A stretch of DNA of 18,319 nt, from the NCBI GenBank assembly GCA_964521305.1, contig CAZFQZ010000019.1:1-18319 (forward strand), read 5' to 3'. Made by a program: the position numbers and the translations under genes. How positions within the stretch are numbered: the stretch's first letter is position 1; every line of letters begins with the position of its first letter. The stretch comes from CAZBEJ01 sp964521305. Lineage in GTDB: Bacteria; Patescibacteriota; Microgenomatia; UBA1406; GWC2-37-13. Below are positions 1 through 7,510 of this stretch, piece by piece. The notes beneath the pieces were generated by a model, which searched no databases, was not told the origin of the DNA, and was given only the letters and a program-made list of their open reading frames with translations.

Positions 1-7
1 AAAATAA

Positions 8-117
8 AATACCCAATTCCTAATTTCTAATATCTAATGAAATGTCAAACTTTCCCATTTAATAATGCTCATTAATTGTTCTGCTAGAAACTGGATATTG
101 GATTTAGAATTTTAATA
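8..117. repeat. Imperfect AT-rich inverted repeat downstream of pepQ
   Basis: The left part (about 14-41) is built from CTAATTTCTAATATCTAATG. The right part (about 87-114) reads AAACTGGATATTGGATTTAG followed by AATTT. The reverse complement of the right part resembles the left arm, with indels and mismatches, so the region could fold into a long imperfect hairpin with a loop of about 45 nt. No coding potential is visible in 1-103. It may be a partial copy of a dispersed intergenic repeat, or simply the 3' region of the M24 peptidase gene read on the minus strand. Confidence 0.4.
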
Positions 118-1186
118 TTATCGGGTCTTTCGTGAATTTTGTCAATGGAACGGCTTGATTATTCCGATATGCGACCGTATCTTCTATGCGCATCCCCCAT
201 TTGCCCGGATAATAAACCCCGGGTTCTATGGTAAACACTTGATTGTCCTCGAATCTATCTGTTGATGTGGCAGACAATTTCGGGTATTCGTGGACTTCCA
301 ACCCTACCCCATGGCCCAGCGAGTGGGAAAATAACGCTAGATGATATTGAGGATATAAACTCCTGCAGAATTGGTCAATCGATTTTGTGTCTTTCACTTT
401 TCGCACCGCATTAATGCTCTGTATTTGTACTTTCAAAAGCGAATTATACGCTGTAACCATCTCATCCGACGGGTTGATAAAAACTATACGGGTGATATCG
501 GAACGGTATCCCTGATATTCCACGCCAAAATCCATGAGAATAACCGAGGAGGTCTGTACTGTCCCATCTCCATCTTTCGTGTTGTAATGCGGAATTGACG
601 AATGTTCATTGACCGCAACGATAGGATCAAATGCCGATGTATATCCGATATCCCTGATCCATTCGTCTATCCCGTTGGCGATCGATTTTTCGGACCGGCC
701 CGGTTTGATCTTAGGAATGATCGTCTCCAGACATCGGTCGGTGATTTCACATGCTTTTTCCAAGGATTTGATTTCTTCACTATCCTTTTCCGCACGCAGA
801 CGAATCAATAATCGTTTGGTCAAAACGATATCGACGGAGGACAAAAGTTTTTTCAATACCATATATTCGTGTACCCTCAAATCCTCGGACTCTATACCCA
901 TCTTCCGGATACGTTCTTTTTCCGTTATCTCCGCCAGATGATAGCCTAGCGGTTTTCCTTGTTCAAGCAGTTTCAGAGTAACTCCCGCATCCGCATGGAG
1001 ATATCGCGCATCGGTAAATAAATAGACGAAGTTCTGCGTGATCAAAACAAAAGCCTCCCGTTCGTCTGTCGTAAGCGTTTTGAAACCCGTGGTATATAGT
1101 ATATTATAGTAATTTGAGACAAGCAAAGCACCGATTTCCTGCGTTTCCAGCAGTTTCCGTATTTTGGCTATTCTTGCCGAATTCAT
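104..1186 (-). CDS. pepQ: M24 family aminopeptidase (Xaa-Pro peptidase / PepQ-like)
   Basis: A cytosolic metallopeptidase of the creatinase/prolidase fold that removes N-terminal residues, probably from Xaa-Pro peptides. About 360 aa, the usual length. The N-terminal half (about 1-130) is the creatinase_N-like domain and the C-terminal half is the pita-bread catalytic domain. All five metal ligands of the family are visible: Asp in ILMDFGVEY, Asp in YRSDITRIVF, His in SHSLGHGVGLEVHEYP, Glu in FTIEPGVYYP and Glu in GMRIEDTVAY. The start MNSARIAKIRK at 1186 is preferred over the ORF extension to 1213, because the extension runs through a TACAAT -10 box and does not align with the family. The gene is divergent from the iron permease and shares a very short promoter region with it. 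Substrate preference (prolidase versus aminopeptidase P) cannot be read from the sequence. Confidence 0.92.
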   Translation of the reverse strand: MNSARIAKIRKLLETQEIGALLVSNYYNILYTTGFKTLTTDEREAFVLITQNFVYLFTDARYLHADAGVTLKLLEQGKPLGYHLAEITEKERIRKMGIESEDLRVHEYMVLKKLLSSVDIVLTKRLLIRLRAEKDSEEIKSLEKACEITDRCLETIIPKIKPGRSEKSIANGIDEWIRDIGYTSAFDPIVAVNEHSSIPHYNTKDGDGTVQTSSVILMDFGVEYQGYRSDITRIVFINPSDEMVTAYNSLLKVQIQSINAVRKVKDTKSIDQFCRSLYPQYHLALFSHSLGHGVGLEVHEYPKLSATSTDRFEDNQVFTIEPGVYYPGKWGMRIEDTVAYRNNQAVPLTKFTKDPIILKF

Positions 1187-1190
1187 GGTA

Positions 1191-1219
1191 TTGTATTGTA
1201 CAATACTGATCACTATAAT
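1191..1219 (+). promoter_or_regulatory. Sigma70-type promoter of the FTR1-like gene
   Basis: TTGTAT (1191-1196), a 17-bp spacer and a perfect TATAAT (1214-1219) form a good housekeeping promoter. The expected transcript has about 20 nt of leader before the ATG at 1246, with an AAAAGG that could act as a weak Shine-Dalgarno. The -35 element lies on top of the divergent pepQ -10 box. Confidence 0.6.
1195..1200 (-). promoter_or_regulatory. -10 box of pepQ, leaderless spacing
   Basis: TACAAT on the minus strand lies 8 bp before the ATG at 1186, so transcription should begin at or next to the start codon. It overlaps the TTGTAT that would be the -35 box of the divergent permease gene. Confidence 0.6.
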
Positions 1220-1245
1220 ATTACTATTACTTAAAAGGTATCAGT

Positions 1246-2073
1246 ATGTTAACCACACTTATTATTTCGCTTAGGGAATTCCTTGAGGTTTTTTTGATCA
1301 TAGGAGTATTTTTGGGAATTTCGAAAAAACTGAAACTGAAAAGAGAGAAAGAAATTGTTCTCGCAAGCATCATGGGAATAGTGTTCGCATTCCTGCTGCC
1401 GACCCTTTTATATCTTTATGGAGACCGCGCACGATTCATCCTGACCGAGGAACGGGCCGAGTTGCTGGAATCATATCTCATGGTTTTTTCGGGGTTCTTC
1501 ATCACATATGTCATTTTTTCTCTACACAAATCGTTCGTGTTGCATCGGTCAAGGATGCTGATCAATACTCACCAGAAACTCCAGCAGAATATATTCGATA
1601 TATCACTTTTTCTCACGATTGTTTTTTTTGTCATCAGGGAAGGTTTTGAAATAGCGTTATTCACGGCCACTACATCGCTTTTCTCAAAGTTTGCGGAAAA
1701 TATGTTGGGACTGAGTCTCGGTTTTGCCGTATCGTCAGTTTTTGGTCTTCTGACATTTCTTAGTTACATGAAATTTTCCATCTCAAAGGTTTTCAAAATC
1801 ACCGAATATATGATTATCCTTTTGGGAGCATCGTTTGTTAAAGGAGGTTTTACCGAATTGGCTATCCGATATTTTCATATAAATTTATCTTCATTCATTC
1901 CTTTACGCCTTAATTTCATACCGTCTTCTTCAACATATGCGGGTCATATGCTCAACAATCTCTTTGGAATCGAGCAATCGATGAGCGTCGCAAAACTATT
2001 CATCATGATTGCATATATTAGCATCGTCTATTCGCTCTTCCTCCGTAAAAAAAACAGACCTGTACATGTATAA
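1246..2073 (+). CDS. FTR1-family iron permease-like protein
   Basis: Polytopic membrane protein of 275 aa related to the FTR1/EfeU iron permeases. The two hallmark REXXE motifs are present: R10-E-F-L-E14 in the first membrane segment and R131-E-G-F-E135 in a later one. About seven hydrophobic segments can be traced (around 3-24, 37-57, 77-95, 118-140, 145-168, 180-200, 245-265). In characterised systems the permease works with a ferroxidase or with EfeO/EfeB. No such partner, and no periplasmic cupredoxin or EfeO-like domain, is encoded here, so the protein would act alone or with distant partners. Import of iron is inferred from the motifs. Another divalent cation is possible. It has its own promoter and is not obviously in an operon with the following gene, which begins after its own -10 box. 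Confidence 0.82.
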   Translation: MLTTLIISLREFLEVFLIIGVFLGISKKLKLKREKEIVLASIMGIVFAFLLPTLLYLYGDRARFILTEERAELLESYLMVFSGFFITYVIFSLHKSFVLHRSRMLINTHQKLQQNIFDISLFLTIVFFVIREGFEIALFTATTSLFSKFAENMLGLSLGFAVSSVFGLLTFLSYMKFSISKVFKITEYMIILLGASFVKGGFTELAIRYFHINLSSFIPLRLNFIPSSSTYAGHMLNNLFGIEQSMSVAKLFIMIAYISIVYSLFLRKKNRPVHV

Positions 2074-2081
2074 CAGACTGC

Positions 2082-2087
2082 TATAAT
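2082..2087 (+). promoter_or_regulatory. Extended -10 box of the Idi-like gene
   Basis: TGCTATAAT: a perfect TATAAT preceded by the extended -10 dinucleotide TG. It lies 11 bp upstream of the ATG at 2099 and only 8 bp after the stop of the permease gene. Confidence 0.6.
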
Positions 2088-2098
2088 TGAACTGGACC

Positions 2099-2620
2099 AT
2101 GGACTATTATCATAGTAAACAATATATCGCTCAGGTCGATTCCGATGATAATATCGGAGAAAAAATCGAACGCTGGCAGGCTCATGAGCAAGGAATTCTC
2201 CACCGGGGATTTACGGTGATTCTCCTATACGAACAACAATTTGTCTTACAGCACAGAAAACATCCTGCATTTGACGGTTTTTATGATTTGACATTTTCCT
2301 CACATCAGAGATATAAAAACAATGTATTGCAAAAGGACGAAGAAGCCATCCTTGAAACTTTGGAACGGGAATGGAATATCGACATTACCGGAATCAAGGA
2401 AAAACCCCTGTCAATCGGCAAAATTTATTACAAAGCAAAGGATCCAAAAAGCATCTATACCGAGCACGAGATCGATTATATATATATGGCAAAACTTATA
2501 GACAGACCGAATCCGACAAAGGATTTTGCTTACGGATTCGAAACGGCGACTAAACAAACACTGCATGATTTCAATCTTGCTCCTTGGGTTGATATTATAG
2601 TCCAAAACGGTCTGTTATAA
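2099..2620 (+). CDS. Isopentenyl-diphosphate isomerase-like Nudix protein
   Basis: A 173-aa protein resembling type 1 isopentenyl-diphosphate delta-isomerase. The Idi metal-site residues can be lined up: H29 (QAHEQG), H35 (LLHR-like ILHRGF), H69 (SSHQ), E122 and E124 (TEHEIDYIYMA), matching H25, H32, H69, E114 and E116 of the E. coli enzyme. The catalytic Cys of Idi (C67, in VCGHP) is replaced by Ser in TFSSHQ, and the Nudix helix region (DEEAILETLEREWNID) is degenerate, as it is in Idi. It is therefore either an isomerase with altered chemistry or a Nudix hydrolase on the Idi scaffold. The ATG at 2099 is chosen rather than the TTG at 2087, because the TTG lies inside the TATAAT box. Its stop codon overlaps the -10 box of the next gene. 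Confidence 0.75.
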   Translation: MDYYHSKQYIAQVDSDDNIGEKIERWQAHEQGILHRGFTVILLYEQQFVLQHRKHPAFDGFYDLTFSSHQRYKNNVLQKDEEAILETLEREWNIDITGIKEKPLSIGKIYYKAKDPKSIYTEHEIDYIYMAKLIDRPNPTKDFAYGFETATKQTLHDFNLAPWVDIIVQNGLL

Positions 2621-2621
2621 T
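2616..2621 (+). promoter_or_regulatory. Extended -10 box of the EamA gene, overlapping the upstream stop
   Basis: TGTTATAAT, with TATAAT at 2616-2621, contains the TAA stop (2618-2620) of the preceding Nudix gene. The ATG of the transporter follows 7 bp later, so the message should be leaderless. Confidence 0.6.
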
Positions 2622-2628
2622 GATCTAA

Positions 2629-3528
2629 ATGGTCAGAAAATACAAATATCATTTTTTTGCACTTCTCTCCGGCATATCATGGTCTACTCTTTCTATTTTC
2701 ACCGCATATCTTTCCCGATATCAGATTGATCCGTTTAATCAAGTCTTCTGGAGAATAGCTACTGCATGTATCGTTACCTTACTCATCAGCGTTCTTTTTT
2801 TTAGAAAGCATCTACGCATAAGCGTAAAGGCTTTCTGGTATCTTTTAGTAAACGCACTGCTAATCATGCTGGGATACACCACGTTTTCTTCTTCTATTTA
2901 TTTAGGCACTCCTATAGCAAAAGCAATTGCATTGAATTATTCATATCCGTTAGCAGTTGTCATTTTGGCATATCTATTCTTTCGACACATTCCTAGTAAA
3001 AAAAATATTGTCGCCATTATTATATCCCTAATCTCAGTTATGCTACTTACCGAACTTTGGAAAGTTGGAGAACTTTCTCAAATACATCCGGGAGATTTTT
3101 TAGCATGGCTTAATTCAATCGTGTTCGCAGGAATCATAGTCTGGGGAACAAAAATAAAGAAAGAAATGAATTTCAGTCCTTTTATTACGTTATTTTACTC
3201 ATGGCTTTTTGCGGTTCCATTTTTGTTAGTATTCGGTATATTCATGAACGTTATTCATATATCATTATTTAACCCTTTTACCTTTTCATATCATTTCCAT
3301 ATCATTGTTTGGTCGTTGCTCTTTGGAATAGGCATCGTAGGTTCGGTTATACCATATTCACTTTTATACTACGCATCGGCAAAATTAAAACCTATTGTCA
3401 GCAGCATACTGCTATTAAGCGAACCCGCGCTCGTATATCTTGCGGGAATTGTATTGTTTAATCAACAGCTTTCCGTCTACGGCATCATTGGAATGATTGG
3501 TATCATGATTTCCGCATTACTCGTATAA
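2629..3528 (+). CDS. EamA/DMT-family transporter
   Basis: A 299-aa integral membrane protein with about ten hydrophobic segments in two repeated halves, the arrangement of EamA (drug/metabolite transporter) proteins. Family-like signatures are visible: FALLSGISWSTLSIF at the N-terminus, FNQVFWRIATA, and at the end of each half conserved small and hydrophobic stretches such as AIALNYSYPLAVVILAY and SSILLLSEPALVYLAG. The latter corresponds to the xxxEPxxA motif of the second EamA repeat. Substrate is unknown. Amino-acid or metabolite efflux is the usual guess for the family. It has its own -10 box although it sits in a string of four co-directional genes. Confidence 0.85.
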   Translation: MVRKYKYHFFALLSGISWSTLSIFTAYLSRYQIDPFNQVFWRIATACIVTLLISVLFFRKHLRISVKAFWYLLVNALLIMLGYTTFSSSIYLGTPIAKAIALNYSYPLAVVILAYLFFRHIPSKKNIVAIIISLISVMLLTELWKVGELSQIHPGDFLAWLNSIVFAGIIVWGTKIKKEMNFSPFITLFYSWLFAVPFLLVFGIFMNVIHISLFNPFTFSYHFHIIVWSLLFGIGIVGSVIPYSLLYYASAKLKPIVSSILLLSEPALVYLAGIVLFNQQLSVYGIIGMIGIMISALLV

Positions 3529-3529
3529 T
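3524..3529 (+). promoter_or_regulatory. -10 box of the 95-aa gene, overlapping the upstream stop
   Basis: TATAAT at 3524-3529 contains the TAA (3526-3528) that ends the EamA gene. The next ATG is 9 bp downstream, again leaving almost no leader. Confidence 0.55.
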
Positions 3530-3538
3530 ATTACTTAT

Positions 3539-3826
3539 ATGGGATTCAAAGTAGAAATTAATAACATTCTCAGATTAGATTTTAAAGAACCCTTAATTGA
3601 AGGCAAACATTATATATTCGAGAAACATGGAAGCAGAATATTTGCTGATACTATGCAAATATGGCTGGTAACCGAAGACTGGAAAGCTCTGGCTGAAATC
3701 CATGTGACGAAACAGGCCAGATCGAATAATAAGCTGACAGGCGTCTTCAAAGTGCTCCATATCTACGCCGAAGAAGAAAGTACATACCTTACCGCTATTT
3801 TCAAACGCATGTACGGATGGGAATAA
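3539..3826 (+). CDS. Small conserved-looking protein, 95 aa, function unknown
   Basis: A soluble, mixed alpha/beta-looking protein without signal peptide or membrane segment. It begins MGFKVEINNILRLDF and contains alternating hydrophobic strands (HYIFEK, QIWLVTEDWKALAEIHV, GVFKVLHIYAEEE). The overall look, a short beta-rich domain starting with MGxxVEIN, is faintly reminiscent of DUF2584-type small proteins, but I cannot confirm that. It is accepted as real because of its own well-placed -10 box, the tight packing against the EamA gene upstream, and its stop lying 1 bp from the stop of the convergent glycosyltransferase gene. Confidence 0.7.
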   Translation: MGFKVEINNILRLDFKEPLIEGKHYIFEKHGSRIFADTMQIWLVTEDWKALAEIHVTKQARSNNKLTGVFKVLHIYAEEESTYLTAIFKRMYGWE

Positions 3827-3827
3827 G

Positions 3828-5126
3828 TCACTTGACGAATATCTTGTAATTGGTACTTTTCGCCAGCAATCGATAATGGGAAACGATATACAATTGGAGC
3901 CTCTTCAGATTTCTGTAATTTTCGTCCATCGGTAATGGCATAACCACAACGGAAACATGGTTTTTTTCCAGATCGGCGATGGCGGTTGATTCAAGGTTCG
4001 TATCGAACTGCTCAACAAGCGGAAATAGCAATGGATAATAGATCGGAGGCGGTCTGTCGACAACATAATATAATTCCCCTCTATTGCCGAACACATAGAG
4101 TCTCTTATCGTCGTGAACCAGCATGCGTAACATGTAGGCAAGATGCTGTTGCTGAACAATATCCGATGTGGAAAACCGTGTGTTTTTCTGAGGATGTTCT
4201 ATCCACATTCTTCGGCAAATCCCCAGACTGTAGATTGCTATCAGCAATAGGAATCCGTACAATACCTTTTTCCTCATATATCGGACAGACTGGCTAACGG
4301 CGATGACCCCGAACGCCAGGGATGGCAACAGGTGGGGCCGGAAATACAAATACATGAAAAAAACTACGGACAAAACGCAAAATGCCAGGCTCATCGAAAT
4401 GTGTGTTAACTTTCGTTTATACAGCATGTATGCAACCGCAAAAAACAGGATTGCGCCGGACATTGCCAGGAATTTTGCATCGGAAAAATACCGGTCATGA
4501 TAGTGACGGATGAAAAAGTTGTTGAACCGGAACAGGTCGTGCACCAATGCGGCAATTGCATTGTGGGAGAAATAAAAACCCAGAACCGCCAACCACATCA
4601 GTAGGAATGAAACAAGAACCCTGATGTTTCGCCGGATCAAAACCGCTGGTACTATCATAATTGCAGCAGTCGGTTTTATGAATGAAGCAAGTCCAATCGC
4701 GATCCCAATAATCCACGCTCTTTTTTTATTTAAAAGCAGCGCATATGCAACGAGCAAGCATGTTGTTATAGTCTGTTCATACCATATAATATTATCGGAA
4801 ACGAAAAACTGCACCAGCATAAATAACAGAGATCCTATCGCATATCCTGTTTTTGACGTCGTTTTTTTGAGTATATATAAAACCAGGAACAAATTGATCG
4901 ATTGCGTAACAAAAAAGGCGAATCGTATGCCGTTAAAAGACCATAGTTTAACAAGGGGCGCAAATACATAGTACAGCAGGAAACCGTGATGGTCGAAGAA
5001 ATCCCTATACGGGATAAGCCCCTTGCTAACCAACCATGGCAGGAAAAACATTTCCGGATAGATCTGGATCTTTGTTATCAAGGTAAGAAAGTATTGAAGT
5101 ATGAATGCAATAATACCTACAAGCAT
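3828..5126 (-). CDS. Membrane glycosyltransferase, GT39/PMT-like (polyprenyl-phosphate sugar dependent)
   Basis: A protein of about 432 aa with roughly ten to eleven transmembrane segments. Near the N-terminus it has LVSKGLIPYRDFFDHHGFLL, the RDFFDHHG segment typical of GT-C glycosyltransferases (PMT_2/ArnT-like, Asp in the first extracytoplasmic loop). A short extracytoplasmic tail follows the last helix from about residue 325 (IEHPQKNTRFSTSDIVQQQH onwards). It would transfer a sugar from a lipid-phosphate carrier to a protein or glycan at the outer face of the membrane. The ATG at 5126 (MLVGIIAF) is preferred over 5135 because it leaves 10 bp to a TATTAT box (5142-5137), like its neighbours. 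With 5135 only 1 bp would remain. It is divergent from the GH39-like gene, which suggests a shared surface-glycan role. Confidence 0.8.
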   Translation of the reverse strand: MLVGIIAFILQYFLTLITKIQIYPEMFFLPWLVSKGLIPYRDFFDHHGFLLYYVFAPLVKLWSFNGIRFAFFVTQSINLFLVLYILKKTTSKTGYAIGSLLFMLVQFFVSDNIIWYEQTITTCLLVAYALLLNKKRAWIIGIAIGLASFIKPTAAIMIVPAVLIRRNIRVLVSFLLMWLAVLGFYFSHNAIAALVHDLFRFNNFFIRHYHDRYFSDAKFLAMSGAILFFAVAYMLYKRKLTHISMSLAFCVLSVVFFMYLYFRPHLLPSLAFGVIAVSQSVRYMRKKVLYGFLLLIAIYSLGICRRMWIEHPQKNTRFSTSDIVQQQHLAYMLRMLVHDDKRLYVFGNRGELYYVVDRPPPIYYPLLFPLVEQFDTNLESTAIADLEKNHVSVVVMPLPMDENYRNLKRLQLYIVSHYRLLAKSTNYKIFVK

Positions 5127-5136
5127 AAAAAACATA

Positions 5137-5153
5137 ATAATACATGCTACAAT
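5137..5153. promoter_or_regulatory. Back-to-back -10 boxes of the glycosyltransferase and glycosidase genes
   Basis: TATTAT on the minus strand (5142-5137) serves the glycosyltransferase gene. TGCTACAAT on the plus strand (TACAAT 5148-5153, extended -10) serves the glycosidase gene, 13 bp before its ATG. The two boxes are separated by 5 bp, so polymerase can occupy only one at a time. Confidence 0.5.
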
Positions 5154-5166
5154 AAATCAATATCAG

Positions 5167-6564
5167 ATGAAACGAACAATCATATTTATTATCCTTGGCA
5201 TCATCATTTTTTTACCTGCATTGTTCTTTGCTTTCCAATATTTTTCCAAAGCAAGCGCGGTAAAAGCGGATATCGTCATCGATGCGGGAAGAAAGTTGGG
5301 CCCTTTTCCGGACCGTTGGAAAGCTCTTGCGCAAGGCGGTGAAGAAAAAGACGCGCGCATGCTCGAGAATGTCGTTCCGCAAGTCGCCGGACTATATCCC
5401 AAATATATCCGCCTTGACCATATCTACGATTACTATGACGTTGTCTCCCGGAATCCCCAGGGACATCTTGTTTTCAACTGGACCAAACTTGATGAAACCG
5501 TCTGCGATATTTACCACACCGGGGCCAAGCCGTTTTTTTCACTCGGTTACATGCCTCCTTCCATATCATTTGACGGATCGCTGATTTCCCAACCTGCAAA
5601 CTGGAATGACTGGGCCTACGTAGTCCAAAAAACCATAGAGCATTACAGCGGACAGTCGAACAGATTATGCGGACAGATCACCGGTTTCTGGAAAACGGAC
5701 ATCTATTATGAGGTCTGGAACGAACCGGATCTGGAAACATTCGGCAAATGGAGTTTGTACGGCGGCACCAAGGATTACAAACTCCTCTATTATTACGCGG
5801 CAAAAGGGGCGGACAATGCAAAAAATGTATACCGCTTTTTGATCGGCGGCCCCGCTATTACAGCTTTGTATAAAAACTGGATACAGGTATTCCTTGATTA
5901 CGTTACGCAAAATAAATTGAGACTGGATTTCATCTCATGGCACCACTATTCGAAAAAGGCGGATGATTATACTGACGACATCATCAATCTTAATAACTGG
6001 CTTACTCCTTCCCAATATCGGCGTTATCAAAACCTTCCCCGCATTATCAGTGAGTGGAGTTATGATTCTGAGCCTAACCCGATTGCCGATACCAATGTGG
6101 GCGCTGCCCATACAGTGGCCTCCATCCGTAACTTTATCGGCTCCGGCGTAACCTATGCGTTTCTTTTTGAAATCAAAGACGGACCGAGTCCACGATGGGG
6201 AATTCTTTCTTATACGGGACAGGAAAAGCCGCGTTATCATGCGTTGGAATTACTGAATCTTCTTGAGGGAAAACGCTTGCAAGTACAAGGAGAGGGAACG
6301 TACATCAATGCCATGGCCACTTCAAACGGAAATACAATTACCGCCGTACTGGTGAATTATGATGAAAGAAACCAAAATACCGAACTTGTTCCCGTGCACA
6401 TTATTAACGTGCCGAACGGAACATATTCGCTTACTTTCAACTATCTTGACGGAAATACGACAGCTATTCCTTCCGTGGTCATAAAGAATCAGGCTCTGAC
6501 AAGAAGTGTTCTCATGGTGCCAAATACAGTCATTGCGCTTCAACTGACGAAAACCGCGCCTTAA
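5167..6564 (+). CDS. Membrane-anchored GH39-like glycoside hydrolase
   Basis: About 465 aa. An N-terminal hydrophobic helix (KRTIIFIILGIIIFLPALFF) anchors or exports it. The rest is a clan GH-A TIM barrel related to family 39 beta-xylosidase/iduronidase-type enzymes. The acid/base Glu is in YYEVWNEPD (E186) and the probable nucleophile is in PRIISEWSYD (E296). Their spacing of about 110 residues fits GH39. Other clan features are DFISWHHYS and a C-terminal beta-sandwich with NGNTITAVLVNYD. It would hydrolyse or remodel an extracellular polysaccharide. Substrate is not readable. MKRTIIF at 5167 is chosen because the longer reading to 5101 has no membrane-protein logic and crosses both promoters. 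The gene ends exactly where the convergent two-TM gene ends. Confidence 0.82.
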   Translation: MKRTIIFIILGIIIFLPALFFAFQYFSKASAVKADIVIDAGRKLGPFPDRWKALAQGGEEKDARMLENVVPQVAGLYPKYIRLDHIYDYYDVVSRNPQGHLVFNWTKLDETVCDIYHTGAKPFFSLGYMPPSISFDGSLISQPANWNDWAYVVQKTIEHYSGQSNRLCGQITGFWKTDIYYEVWNEPDLETFGKWSLYGGTKDYKLLYYYAAKGADNAKNVYRFLIGGPAITALYKNWIQVFLDYVTQNKLRLDFISWHHYSKKADDYTDDIINLNNWLTPSQYRRYQNLPRIISEWSYDSEPNPIADTNVGAAHTVASIRNFIGSGVTYAFLFEIKDGPSPRWGILSYTGQEKPRYHALELLNLLEGKRLQVQGEGTYINAMATSNGNTITAVLVNYDERNQNTELVPVHIINVPNGTYSLTFNYLDGNTTAIPSVVIKNQALTRSVLMVPNTVIALQLTKTAP

Positions 6565-7074
6565 TCATATTTCCAACGGCTTACCTTGATAGAGATATCT
6601 TGTTCCGTTGATAATGAAAATTACGGAGCCGCGCTCTGCGGCAATATTCCTGATAACAAAAACATGCAATACTTTATTGTCCGTTTTGTTCTCCTGAAAG
6701 ACAGGAGAAACTGCATGTGTTGAATTATCCATATATTCCGCGTAGACAAGCGCTGGCAATGAAGTGGAAAAACTGACCAATGTTGTTGTTTGGTTCAATT
6801 TCTGAATGCGAAGATATTGAACCTCCACGCGCTGCTCCGCTCTTGTCGGAATGGCAGCCTGTTCATACATCCTGGTGAACAGAAACGGCATAACAAGTGC
6901 GATAAGAAGAATCATCAATAAAGTTTTTCTGTGCCTGAAACTTCTATGAAAGGAAAAGCCCGAAAGAACGAAAACACTTATTCCTCCGAACAGCGCAATC
7001 GCCAATGCTAATAAAATATAGACAATATACGGAGATATGAGCAAAGAAACAGTTTCAGGATTTAACGTTTGCAT
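6565..7074 (-). CDS. Two-TM protein with extracytoplasmic Fn3-like domain
   Basis: A 169-aa protein not recognised by name. Two hydrophobic helices (about 13-38 and 51-67) are followed by an extracytoplasmic region of about 100 residues rich in beta-strands: TTLVSFSTSLPALVYAEYMD, then KVLHVFVIRNIAAERGSVIFI. The pattern (strand, 'T/S-x-P-A-x-x-Y-x-E-Y', strand, 'xYLYxG') resembles a fibronectin-III-like fold of the kind seen in secreted phosphatases and adhesins. This is an inference from pattern only. Its stop (TGA at 6567-6565) is directly adjacent to the stop of the convergent glycosidase gene. An extended -10 box (TGATATAAT, 7089-7084) lies 9 bp before the ATG. Confidence 0.7.
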   Translation of the reverse strand: MQTLNPETVSLLISPYIVYILLALAIALFGGISVFVLSGFSFHRSFRHRKTLLMILLIALVMPFLFTRMYEQAAIPTRAEQRVEVQYLRIQKLNQTTTLVSFSTSLPALVYAEYMDNSTHAVSPVFQENKTDNKVLHVFVIRNIAAERGSVIFIINGTRYLYQGKPLEI

Positions 7075-7083
7075 GTCATAGAA

Positions 7084-7089
7084 ATTATA
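7084..7089 (-). promoter_or_regulatory. Extended -10 box of the two-TM gene
   Basis: TGATATAAT on the minus strand, 9 bp upstream of the ATG at 7074. It gives the gene its own start although the Met-rich gene lies just upstream in the same direction. Confidence 0.55.
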
Positions 7090-7132
7090 TCAGATGATAT
7101 TGAGTCGCTACGATTTTCATTCAACAGTTACA

Positions 7133-7486
7133 TCATTGTAATTCAATCACCTTTCCTTCCTGCAACTGCATATGCGATCCATCGGGATTGATAATTGTTC
7201 CGTTTTTCATCATCATAGTCCCGTCCGGGGTCATCATGTCGGATTCCAAAGGCACGTATTCACCGTTACGCTCAATCATTACCTTGCCTTTTTGCATCAT
7301 AACGTTATATTTTGGTCTTAAATCTTCCTTCAGCTGCATAGTGCTTTCCGCAACCATTTTATTGATTGCCATTACTTTCCTGTACAGAACATATTCTCCT
7401 GTTGCCAGGATAACAAAACTTATGACCGTTAACCAGAACATAGTCATCGTATGTTTCCGTATATATTTTGCTATTTTATCTTCCAT
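7133..7486 (-). CDS. Membrane-anchored Met-rich DUF6799-like protein
   Basis: 117 aa. Residues 1-13 are cytoplasmic and 14-36 form a membrane anchor. From about residue 60 a repetitive domain follows with short strand-turn units: MMQKGKVMIERNGEYVPLE, DMMTPDGTMMMKNGTIINPD, GSHMQLQEGKVIEL. The repeated M-x-x-x/DGT/NGT pattern is that of DUF6799-type proteins as I know them, which are short exported Met-rich domains of unknown function. Exposed methionines could bind soft metals such as Cu(I), but that is inference. This is the only gene in the window with a strong Shine-Dalgarno (AAAGGAGGTGA, 7501-7491, 4 nt before the ATG). That suggests a high translation rate. Next to an ArsR-controlled ABC operon, a role in metal or envelope homeostasis is possible. 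Confidence 0.75.
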   Translation of the reverse strand: MEDKIAKYIRKHTMTMFWLTVISFVILATGEYVLYRKVMAINKMVAESTMQLKEDLRPKYNVMMQKGKVMIERNGEYVPLESDMMTPDGTMMMKNGTIINPDGSHMQLQEGKVIELQ

Positions 7487-7490
7487 GTTC

Positions 7491-7501
7491 TCACCTCCTT
7501 T
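7491..7501 (-). promoter_or_regulatory. Very strong Shine-Dalgarno of the Met-rich gene
   Basis: AAAGGAGGTGA is an 11-nt complement of the conserved 16S rRNA 3' end and is followed by GAAC and the ATG. No other gene in the window has a comparable site. Confidence 0.85.
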
Positions 7502-7510
7502 AGAAGCTGT

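Noticed and set aside
4303..4971. Open frames on the plus strand within 3828-5126 (for example 4624-4971)
   Set aside because: They are shadows of the membrane glycosyltransferase gene. Their products lack any domain pattern and no promoter or RBS precedes them.
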